64,000 nt of DNA, taken from contig OZ034969.1 in NCBI GenBank assembly GCA_964030785.1, forward strand, positions 38,620,001 through 38,684,000, read 5' to 3'. Position 1 is the first letter of the stretch, and the number at the start of each line of letters is the position of its first letter. The DNA is from Siderastrea siderea. Lineage: Eukaryota; Cnidaria; Anthozoa; Scleractinia; Rhizangiidae. The position numbers and the translations under genes were made by a program. Below the pieces are notes generated by a model. That model was given only the letters and a program-made list of their open reading frames with translations. It made no database searches and was not told where the DNA came from. Positions 37,401 to 49,400 of the stretch are shown piece after piece.

Positions 37401-40400
37401 AAAGGGAAACCGCTGACCAGTCGGAAAAAGGGATGGCGGGCTCATGCAACCGGAAGTCACGTGATTTGGAAAGGGAAACCGCTGACCCGTTGGAAAAAGG
37501 GATCGTGGGCTCAAGGGGAAGTAAACCCGCTGAGAAAACGTGGGCTCAAAGTCCAAAGTCCAATGGTGGGAACGGGGGTGGTCCTTGACTGAAAAAAAAC
37601 AAGAAAATAAAAAAAAAATAATTTATTGTCAAACTTTTTTTTCACAACAAGTGAGAGAAAACAAAAATGAGTCCAAAGTCTAAACTGGATATGGTGGCTT
37701 GCGACGATGTCTGGAGGCATGATTCCATGAAGAGAGGCACCTGGTAGAGGACGAGGGCACAATGACGAACTATGCAAGCCAGGCAGCGGCACGGAGTCCA
37801 AAGTTCAATGTCCTGGGAAGGAACACGCGCCCTGGGAAAGAGTATAAGTTGATCAGAAAAGTAATAATTTGCGAACAAATAATTCTGACCTAAAGCATGA
37901 CCTTTGTATTTTAAAACGAATGAAGCGTATCCGGTCGCCAAACAGAATTAGAAGAACATAGCTTTCCAATTGACAGTTGTAAAACAGAATTAAATTTATT
38001 CACAGTAAACAGATTGAATTTACGGCAAAATGTGTCAAATGTGTGCAACACTGTGCAATAATCTGTAAACAAAACCAAAAGAGAATTTCTAGTAGTTTCG
38101 AAGCGAACACGCGTCTCCAATTACAAAATACAAAGCGACAAATAAAATAACAGCAATCAAAACAAATGAAAAATGCCGATCAACGATTAAATGAATTTGC
38201 CTAGCGAACTTAAAACGAATGAAGCGTATCCGGTCGCCAAACAGAATTAGAAGAACATAGCTTTCCAATTGACAGTTGTAAAACAGAATTAAATTTATTC
38301 ACAGTAAACAGATTGAATTTACGACAAAATGTGTCAAATGTGTGCAACACTGTGAAATAATCTGTAAACAAAACCAAAAGAGAATTTCTAGTAGTTTCGA
38401 AGCGAACACGCGTCTCCAATTACAAAATACAAAGCGACAAATAAAATAACAGCAATCAAAACAAACGAAAAATGCCGATAAACGATTAAATGAATTTGCC
38501 TAGCGAACTTAAAGTGAAAGCACAAATAGATAAACTAGATTTGCTTGAATCACGAAACAGAATTATAACTCTAAGTTTATACTAAAATGATACGCTTAAT
38601 AAAACTATACAGTAATTAACGAGGTCAAGTACCTAAGTTAACAACAGTAAACAAGATTAATTCTGAAGAATTTATAGGCGGCCGATGGTAACCGGTAGAT
38701 ATGGAGTTCCGCTTTTAGGCTTGGCTAAATCTATATATTTTTTTAGCTGACAGTAAGAAAAAAAAATGATGCTTACTTTGCGTGGAGGTTTGCTTGTTGT
38801 TTTCAACAAGCCGCTCGCTTTCTTCTCGGCGAAAATACGAGTTGTCATCTCGTTTGTCTCACCGCGTTACAGTCAGCACATCGTTGGACTGTGGAAAAAA
38901 GAAATACAGAGAGTGAGTAAAAATAAATCAAATAGTCTTTCGGGTAGAAAAGGATTTTTTCACAACAACGCGGGGAATGGGAAAACATTGCAAGCTAAAC
39001 AGAACCGCTTCGGTTTTCAAATTTTTTTTTTTTTGAGGCGACAAAAAAAAAAATAGTTTCATCTCAACTCTCCAGAAAAAGTCAACGGACATGACGTGGT
39101 TGTTTTTTTATAGAGAAAGCGAATCATTAATTAAATCCTGGAGCACGTGGGACCTAGCCCGGTTAGCTCCAGAACAGGCTAACTACTTAGATTGGTTTGT
39201 TGAAAAGAGATGAGGAATAAAATGACTTACCGCTATCCCGTTTACTTGACATTCTTGCTTGTTTGCTTGCTTGCTTGACTGCTTGCTGGCTTGGGAGTGA
39301 AAACGGGGAGTGGAGGCGGTTTTTTATAGAGAAAAAAAGGTCACGTGGGAGGGGTGATGAACCAATCACCAACCAGGGCACAGGGTGCCACAAATCCAGG
39401 ATTTCGTGGTAGTGGTGGTGGTGATCACGAGCATGAAGTCTGTCAAGACGACTTACTCCAAGAGTTTGAAGAATTTGAAGCGGATCTCCCATTTTATTGT
39501 GAGTCAAGGCTACTGTGAGTCAAGACAAATTATTTATAATCCACGTGCAAGGGCCTGCAAGAGATGGTGGACAGTGACGAGGATGATTTGATCTGCCACA
39601 AATCCAGGATTTCGTGGTGGTGGTGGTGGTGATCACGAGCATGAAGTCTGTCAAGACGACTTACTCCAAGAGTTTGAAGAATTTGAAGTGGATCTCCCAT
39701 TTTATTGTGAGTCAAGGCTACTGTGCGTCAAGACCAACTATTTATGATGAACGTGCAAAACCAGTGATGTCATTTTTTAAAATTTTTTAATTAAAAAAAG
39801 AGTTGATGTTACAAAGGGTGGTTGGTCTTCTTTGCCACGCGGGTGGGGCGCTCCTATGTACAATTGAAAAAAGCTATCTACAATTTGAAAAAATAAAAAG
39901 TAAAAAAATTAAAAAAGAAAGCTATGTACAATTCCAAAAGTAAAAACTAAGAAATTACAAATGAAAGTCTTCCAGTTCCATGCGTAATTGATCAATGTTC
40001 TCGGGTAGACAGAAGGTGCGGTTGAACAAGGCTTGAATTTCGGCTCGGGTTTTCTCGTCCACATCCCGGGATCCCACAATAGCACTGCTTTGATGTAGGG
40101 TGGGCTTTTTAGGTCCCCAAGGAACAAATTGACTGCCAGTGACCAGGGTGGCGGCATTCTCATTGACTTGGTAGTAATGGTCCGAGCGGTACCATGATTG
40201 ACTGGGTATGTCAAACAGGTAGACGGGTTTGCCTTGATCCATAGCCAATTGCACCGTCCAACCAGTGCCTCCTTTCACACGTTTATGATCCGGTTCCAAG
40301 ATGCCAAAGGCATAGATGGTATGGGCTTTTTTGGCCAATTGATAATTACGTTGCAGCAATTGCAAGGTGTAAAAATGACTGGGCATTTTTTTGCCTAGTT

Positions 40401-43400
40401 TCTCCGCTGCCTGGTGAAGATGGGGGTTGGCCAGCATCAGGACTTCCACCGTAGAAGGGGTGATGAAAGTGGATCGAGGATGGTTCGGGGGGACGAGGAC
40501 TTCTAGTTGCATCCCAAAGTGTTTGGCCTGTTCTTCCACGAGGGCATCCGTACCTTTGGCTCCCCCTGTGTAGACCACATGGCCATGACCCACTTGCAGT
40601 TCCAAGGCACCGAGATCTTGTTCTCCGATCATGATGTCTGGGGGCATGGCTTTTGAGAATGAAGATCTAGTGACCAAGGGACCGTCTTAAATAGGGACAA
40701 CGGACCAATGGGAAGACAAGAGGTCCTTATTTGGATTGAACAAGCTGACCAATGGGAAGATAACAAGTCCTTATATGGGTAGGATAAGCTGACCAATGAC
40801 AGTCAAGGGTCTAAGGTATAAAAAGGCAGGGTCGGTAGGGGTGACATCAACCTTTGAGTACGATGTCCACCGATCGGAAGAGAAAATCAACCCATCCCCC
40901 AGAGGGGAAAAAGAAGAAGAAGGCCATTCAACATATGACGCCCGTGGACTGTGATCCTGTGGTGTGCGACGTGGTGGAAGACACCCGAGCTGCTGTGGAA
41001 GATATGATGAAAGAATTGAATGACATGGTGGAGCAATCACCCCCATCACCTCAATTCACCTTGACGACCGTGTATGATCCTCCCAGTTCAGTGGACACTA
41101 TGGTATGTCCTTACCATGAGGTGCGTTTGGAGGCCCGAGAATCTCAAAAGGGATGGAAGTATGTGAAATGTCCCATGCAACCGTGTTTGCTGTTTTGTGG
41201 TCAAGATCAAGTTCTGGAGTATATGAAAGCCGTGTATAGTCAACCTCATGTAGAAGTGTTGGACATGTGGGGTGGTTTACAATGCTTTTGCCGTGAACCC
41301 GCTACGCTACAACAGAGTCATTCGACCCAGAACCCCGATCGCTTGTTTCTGACTTGTTCCAAGAAAACGTGTGGCTTCTTCCGATGGGCCGATCAACCCT
41401 TGGGTTCCAAGTACTGGACGTGGTTTCATGACAACCCTCCCAAAAAAGCCGACCAACAAGCTGAACCACCCACCCGTGATGCTCAAGGATATCCCAAGAG
41501 GGGCTATGACATCCCTGGCCCGCCCCCTCCAGTCAGAAGGAAAGAGGACGTGGAACGAGAACGACCCCTGACAGACTATGAGAAACAATTGTTACGAGAA
41601 ATTCAAGAGCTCAAGAACCGTCAAGAAATGATGGTAGCCCCAGCTCCACCACCCCCCAAGTACAGTGACAGTGTAGAGAACTGGCAGAAAGGTCTAGAGA
41701 CCGTCAGTTACGGCCGTCTAGGTCTCTTTTAAAATGAGAGAACGAATAAAAGTTTTTATCAATGTCACCATGGAGTCTGTGTGTGATGCGTGGGAGTCTG
41801 TCTTGTCCCTGGGGCAATGGCAATGTCATCAAACCCTTTGTCAAGTCTTATATGATCATCAACCCGGCACCCAAATCCCCATACCCCCTTGTCCCGAGGA
41901 CACGCATCCTCTTCACCTGTTTGAAGAAACCCATGTGGACCGTAACCTATATCGATGGGTGGTGTTTGTCTTATGGTTAAAAGCTCACCCAGAGGCATGG
42001 CGATGGTATCGAATCATTCAAAAGGCGCATCCCCACACGGTCCCTACCATATCGACCTTATGGGGTGAATGCCAGAACGTATGGCCCCTCGAAAGAAAAA
42101 GGTCTCCCCATCATGGTTGAGTCAGTACCACGATCCTCGAGCCCCCGGCAGTTTAGGTGGGGTGCAACGATTTGCTAAAGCCCATCGTATCCCTTTGAAA
42201 AAAGCTCAACGGGTCTTGGAACGGGATTTGGCCTATACGTTACATAAACCACGACGTCGTCGTTTTCCCACCGTCCCCGTCATTGTAGGAGGATTAGATG
42301 ATCAATGGGTCGCGGATTTAGTGGAAGTGCAACCCTTGGCCAAGTATAATCGGGGTATACGCTACTTGTTGACGGTCTTGGATGTGTTGTCCAAGTACGC
42401 GTGGGTCCAACCGTTGAAAGACAAAACCGGGGTGGCCTTGGTTCATGCCTTTGACAAGATTTTGAAAGGACGTCACCCGAATCGATTGCAAACGGATCGA
42501 GGGAAAGAATTTTATAATCGGACGTTTCAACGATGGCTGGAGGAGCAAGGCATTCAACATTTTTCGACCGAAGGGGATGCGAAAGCCAGTGTGGTGGAAC
42601 GATTTAACCGCACCTTGAAAGAACGGTTGTACCGTTATTTCACCGCGGCCAACACGTTGAAATTTGACAATGTCTTACCCGAGTTGGTGCAAGGCTATAA
42701 TGCCACCCGTCATCGAAGTATTGGTATGGCCCCTCAAGACGTGACATTGGACAACGAAGAAGCCGTGTGGAAACGATTGTATGCCCAACGGTTGAAAGAC
42801 CAGAAAAAACCTAAATTCAAAGTCGGAGATCGTGTCCGTCTCAATAAGATTCATCGTACCTTTGAAAAAGGGTATTTACCCGGTTGGACCGAAGAAGTGT
42901 TTGTGGTGCATCGTGTGATCCCTGGCCCTGTCCCCACGTATAAGATTCGCGAATGGGATGAGACCCCCGTCCAAGGCACGTTTTATGAAGAGGATTTACA
43001 AAAAGTCCATGTGTCCGAGGTGTTTCGGATTGAGAAGGTACTTAAGCGACAAAAAGATCGTTGGTTGGTCAAGTGGAAAGGGTGGCCCGACAAGTACAAT
43101 AGTTGGATTCGTAGTCAAGACGTCACGTCTCTCCAACCACCCCAGAGGAAAAGCCCACCCAAACGACAACTGAAGACTAAAGAGACAAGCCCACCCAAAA
43201 GACGACGCGACTAAAACAATGACGTTGGTGCCCAATTCTTCGTTTTACGTGACGTTGATGAGTCATGCGAGTACCAAAGAGTTTCCTGGGAACAAGAGTC
43301 ATCATTTCAGAAACCGATTGCCTAAACCCATCCGATTTGTGGGACGAGGATGGATGGTGGGTATGGTGAGTTTATCCTTACCCACCATTCCCGTGATAGC

Positions 43401-46400
43401 GGAAGAAGGAGGCGTGGGTGATTCCCATCCTCTGTTGTATGTACGATGGCACGAACGGGTGTATGCCCAAGACGATCAAGGCAACGATCGATGGTGGCAT
43501 CAACGTCGCGAACTCACTGTCTACGGACGAGATATGAGAAAGGAGATGGCCTCGTCGACGGGATCTCACTTTTTTCATCAACTGGTGTACCGTTACGAGC
43601 AAAGCCGTGCCAAACAAACCGAACCCAAAAACAAATGGGCCGAGGACAATGGTGTCAAATTATACCCGACCTTTGAATGGACTTCCGAAGGGGATTTGTT
43701 GTTGAATACCGCCAATGTGGATTACACACGACAAGTAGCACACGTGTCATGGGGCCGAACCTTGGCGCTGAGAATGGGATGGATTGAACAAGTGTCGACG
43801 GGCGTGTATCGATTGGGTCCGAATCTCTTGCAAGAATTTCATACGGACTCCATTCCCACCCCGACGGATATCCGCAATGCCGCCAACAACCCCATCTTTT
43901 GGAAAGTGGAGGGGGATTATCTGAAATTGAGTATGACGTGTAATTGGCGGTTTGTGAATGTGAACCAGACCTTTCGTCCCTCGTTGGAATTTCCCTCGAC
44001 GCGTCCTTTGCACGTGTATTGTGATGTAGGCACCAGCAGCATGGTAGGGGGTCGCATCACCGATCTCTTACGAGAAATCAAGTACCAGCCTCAAAACACC
44101 ACCCACTTTGAACCTCGACATATTCAATATATCCCAGTACGCAACGAAGTGGTGGAAATCGTGGAAACCCAGATGGCCGAAACTAATGGGGATCTGGTGA
44201 AATTTGGTGAAGGCCATGCCCTCCTGACCCTCCACTTTAAAAGGGAAGTGGTGGTGTGAAGAAGAAAGACAACATGTCGTTCTACGTGACGTTACCGAGT
44301 CATGCCAACCGACGTGAATTTCCCAACAACCAAGCCAATTCCTTCAAGATTCGTTTACCTCAACCGTTACAGCTCACAGGGGGTGGATGGCAAGTGGGGT
44401 TGAGTGCCATTTCCTTACCGGACACGGGGGTCAACATTTTTAATCTGCTGCCATCGGATCAGTTCGTGTTTGGTACCTCTTGTTATCGAATGACGTCCTC
44501 CGCGGGACGTAAGGTCTTTAGCTTCAATATGAAAATGGACGATTTGAAACATGATGATTCCATTGTGGATGGCGTGACCTTCATGAAAGCCTTTTTTCAT
44601 TGGGTGAGGCAACGTATGAATTATAGTTACATGGGCTACTATGGTGCGCCGTATGCGGAGCGGGGAAAGAAGACGTGTACAACCTTTGAGTGGGACGGCG
44701 AGGATTTGGTCATGAACAATCGCAATATCATACGGTACAAGTACGTGCTTCCATACAAAGACAACGCGACGATGTTCGTCCCTCACTTTGCCATTCATCA
44801 TGTGATGGCCGAAAAAATGGGATGGTTTAAAAAAAACGATGCAGGAAACTATGAGTTGGGACCCAACTTGAACATGGAATTCCGTGATGACAAGGTTCCC
44901 AACAATAGGGACATTGAATTAAGAAATAGCAAGAACGACCCGGAGTATTATCAAGTGAGCGTGGATGGTGCTGGGACCACGTGGATTTGGTTGAGTTTCA
45001 GCGTGAATTGGCGTTTCACCAATTTGAATGTAGCGTTTCGTACGGTGGTGGGTGACCCCACACGATCGTTGCACGTGTACTCCGACGTGGCAGGCAGCAG
45101 TGTGGTGGGCAATCGCGTGACCGATTTGTTGCGTGAAATCCAGTACAAGCGAGAAGGACGAGGCACCCTGTATTTTGAACCGTTGCACATTCAATACCTA
45201 CCTCTTCGTAACGAAGTGGTGGAAATGATTCACGTTCAAGTCGCTGAAACGATTGGTAGAGGAGGAGACTTGGTCAAGTTTGGTGAAGGTCATACCATTG
45301 TCACGTTACACTTCAAAAAGACATAAAAAAGAGAGACGAGAAGGGAACCCAAATCAATGATGCCTCCGAAACGACGACGACGACGACGACGACGACCACA
45401 GCGTCCACAAGCGGGGGAAGGGGTCAACGCGGTGATTGCCGGGATTCCTAAGGCCGCTTGGTCCATCACCAAAGGGGTAGAAAAGTTAGCCAAAAAGAAT
45501 TACCTAAGATCAACGAAGAAACGTATGGAAGAAATGCGAAGTGGGAAACGCAAACGGTGGGCGGGGGAATCGTTTACGTGCAACGTCATGTGAGTATAAA
45601 AAGAAAACAAGAGTTGTGAAAACAAACAAAGATGCCCAAGACAAGAGTGCGTCGAAGGAGACGAAGAAGAAGGCAACGAGGGGGTCTCTTGCCCCTGGCG
45701 GCCCTCATTCCAGCCTTGATCGCTGGAGGAAAAGCTGTGGCGTTGGGTGCCGCAAGTGGTGCCGCGAGTTACGGGGCTAAAAAAGGGTTGGAAGCCGCTT
45801 TTCGGAAAAAACGACGACGATGATGACGGTATAAAAAGGGGAGTCCCATAAAGCCTAAACAAAACGTTTATCCCTGGTGAAGAAGGCACCATGCGTGGGG
45901 GAAGTTTGACACGATTTCGAACCGACGAGTGGTATGATCAACATGGTCAAAGTGGCAAAGGGTTGGTGACGGATCTGATGCGTGGTGGGTTCCAAGGCCT
46001 TAAAAGCACGCGAAATCCTTTAAAACTACCTAGTAATATCAAGAGAGGATTGAATGCAGGGTTAACACGAGGTATCAAACGCAAAGCCGAAGACGTCCTT
46101 AAAAAAGAAATCACCAAACAAGCCAAGAAAGCGTTGAGTCATAAGAACGTGAAAGACGCCGTGCGTGTAGCCACTGCCTTATTTCCCAAACAAACCAAAC
46201 GTGCCCGTGATATTTTGGGAGTGTGAACATGGAACCCGTGCATTCACGACCTCGACGGATTCGTAGTAATCGAGGGTTGTCTCAATGGGGTGGACTGTAT
46301 CCGTTTTGGAAACTCATGCCACGACGACGACAACGTGGTGGCTGGTTGAGTCCCGAGGTGATGAGAGTCCCCGGGTTTGATTTGAGACAACGTTTAGGAC

Positions 46401-49400
46401 GACGACGACGACGCTATAAAAACCCCTCACGACGACGACGGGGTACCACTCGACGACGTTAAACATGCCTGACGTGAGTACACAAACCGCCCCGGCTCAC
46501 GAGCGTTCCGAAGGGACCGTCAACCCTGCCTTACGGATTTTCAAGGTGCCACCGACCGACATTAGCATCAATGCCTATCGCATGGTCACCATCCAACCCA
46601 CCACCACGGGTATCAATCCCATGGAATTCATCATTCCAGGGTTGGACGATTTTGTGGATTTGGGACGCAGTTACTTTACCATCGAATTGAGTTTGAAAAA
46701 GGCGAATGGCGCGAACTTGGTGGCCGCGGAGAAATTGTGGCCCGTCAATAATTTGGCCCATTCCATCATCAAACAAATTGACTTGCAGTTGAATGGCACG
46801 TTGATCAGTCCACAATCCGACACGTATCATTACAAAGCTTACCTGGAAACCTTGCTGAATTATGACCGAGAAGATGGCAAGACCGTGTTAGGACCCCAAG
46901 GATGGTTCAATCAAGTGGATTTCCCACCCGAATGGACTGCCACCAACACAGACAAAGCAGGAAACCATCAACATTGGCAAGATCTGCCTCCTAATCATCA
47001 AGCGGCCTTCAATGCCTCTGCGACCGAAGTGGAGAAGTATGCTGCAGGTGTCACCCACAGTCTAGTGTTTACCCCGCACTTGGAAGTGTTTCACACTGGC
47101 AAACTGTTGGTGCCTGGTATTGAAATCAAGATGAAATTTCATTTCAATGGTCCCAGCCTGTTTTTGAATGGAGTGGCTCTAGCTGGCCGATTGATGGAAG
47201 GGGATGTGAAACTACGGTTTCATCTCTGTCAACTGCGTTTGAATGACGCCATCTACCAGAGTATATCTGAAAAAAGACACAATGAAGGCCAAGTGGCGGC
47301 TTACCCGACCGTCCGCAGTGAAATCCGGACTTTCAGCATGCAAAACAACCTGGTCCGCTTTGATATCCCTAACCTGTTTCAAAACAGAATACCTGACCGA
47401 TTGATTGTGGGGTTACTGGACAGCCGTGCCTTCAATGGAGATGTGACCCGAGATCCGTTCTGTTTCCAGAAATTTGGTCTGACGTCCATTAAACAGATTG
47501 TCAGAGGAGAAGAATACCCTTATGAAACCCTGCAGTTAGTGCACAACAATGGCACCCGAGATAATCTAGGCTACTTCCGTTTTCTGCAAGCCAGTGGTGC
47601 CTGGTGTAAAAAGAAAGGCAACATGGTAGAACTGCTGGATTGGGGCCAAGCTAAAAATTGTACCTTGTTCATGTTTGACAATGTGGCCAATGGATGTGCT
47701 GACAGTCAAAACCTCAACCCCAAGCAAACGGGAGATTTACAACTGGTGTTGGAATTTGGAGTTGCCCCCGGTGTCAATATAACCGTACTCGTGTATGGAG
47801 AATTTGAGAATTTGCTGGAGATTGACAGGAACGGAGCCGTGTTGTATAACATTTACCAGCACTAAAGATGGAACATGTGGCCTTGAATAATGTGCAATTG
47901 GATTATTTAGCCCGAGACGACCCCCAATTGAACCCTGTCTTTTACGGGACGGTGGCCTGTGATCGTTTACCCAAGAGTCCTGTCAAGACCCAACCCCAAG
48001 GGTACATTGTGAACACCGACCCACACGATCAACCGGGACAACATTGGTTAGCGGTGTGGACGGATGGAAAGGTGTGTGAAGTCCTGGACAGTTATGCTTT
48101 GCCATTGGACACGTACGTGCAAGCGACCCCGTTACGAGATTGGATCGTCCAACATTGGAAGTATGTGGTGACCAATGGCAAGTCCCTCCAGGCCATTACA
48201 AGCAAGAGTTGTGGTGATTACGCCTTGTTGTACTTGAAAGCCAAAGCCCGTGGACGAACCTTGCAAGCCTTTTTAAATGAGTTTTCGGATCATGATTATG
48301 TTAGTAATGACCATCAAGCCGGTCAACGCCTTCAACAATTGATTGTAGGCCAAGAAGCCAGATGGTATCAACTTTGTTGTCATCCGTATCATCAATGTAA
48401 TGCTTAAATAAAATTTGTTGGAAAAAAGTGGTGTCGGAGTCGTAGCTCAGTGGGTAGAGCCTTTGGATCCCCCCTCGAATACATGAGGAGGGTCGTGCGT
48501 GGGTTCGAGTCCCACCGATTCCAATAAAAAGGTGCCTTTTTTTTTCTAAGGGGTAGTTCGTCATCATCATGCAAACGGGGAAACCGTTTCGTTTTCATAC
48601 GCCTTCCTCTATCTTGGTAGTGGGTCCTTCGGGATGTGGTAAAACCGCGTTTACGGAAAAACTCTTGGTAGACAACCCGGAGTTGTTTGACACCCCACCG
48701 ACCCAATTGCATTATTGTTATGGGGCCTGGCAAGATCGATTTCAAGGCATGCAAGATCAAGGGGTGGTGTTTCACGAAGGGATTCCCGATCATGAGGCCT
48801 TAGTGCAATGGTTTCCTCAAGGACAGGGGGTCCTGGTCTTGGATGATTTAATGGACGAAGGCAGTCACGATAAACGCGTGTTGGATTTATTCACCAAACA
48901 TTCGCATCATCAAGGGGTGACGGTGCTCTACTTGTGCCAAGACATGTTTCCCGTGGCTCGCTATGCCAAAAGTATATCCCGCAATGCCCATTACATTGTA
49001 GCGTTCAAGAACCCCCGAGATCAATTAGGGGTACGCAATGTCATGCTTCAATCGTTTCCGACCACGTGGAAAGACACGTTGGAGACGTTTCATCAAGCCA
49101 CCACACGACCGTATGGGTATTTGGTCTTGGATTTACATCCCGCCTCCTCCGATCAACAACGGGTGTTGAGTCACCTGTTAAAAGACGAAGGATGGACTCG
49201 CACCTATCAAAAACGTCTATAAAGGCACGACACCCCATTTGAACAGGAAAAAGAGCGACCATGGCCGATGATGATGACCGTCAACCTCCGCAATCGTACG
49301 ATACCGTGTCCCCGGCGGGGGTGGGGGCGGCCAGCGGCAATCAAATGTCCCCAAGCGCCTGGCAAGATTTATTTTGGTCGGGAGACCAAGGCCTTCTCGA

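Noticed and set aside
37326..37592. Frames within the Polinton 2 TIR (repeated at 56806-57111)
   Set aside because: They mirror the tandem CCGGAAGTCACGTG units. Both strands are open and no start context is seen.
37911..38419. 69-codon minus-strand frame present in both 299-bp repeats
   Set aside because: Identity between copies follows from the recent DNA duplication, so it is not independent evidence of coding.
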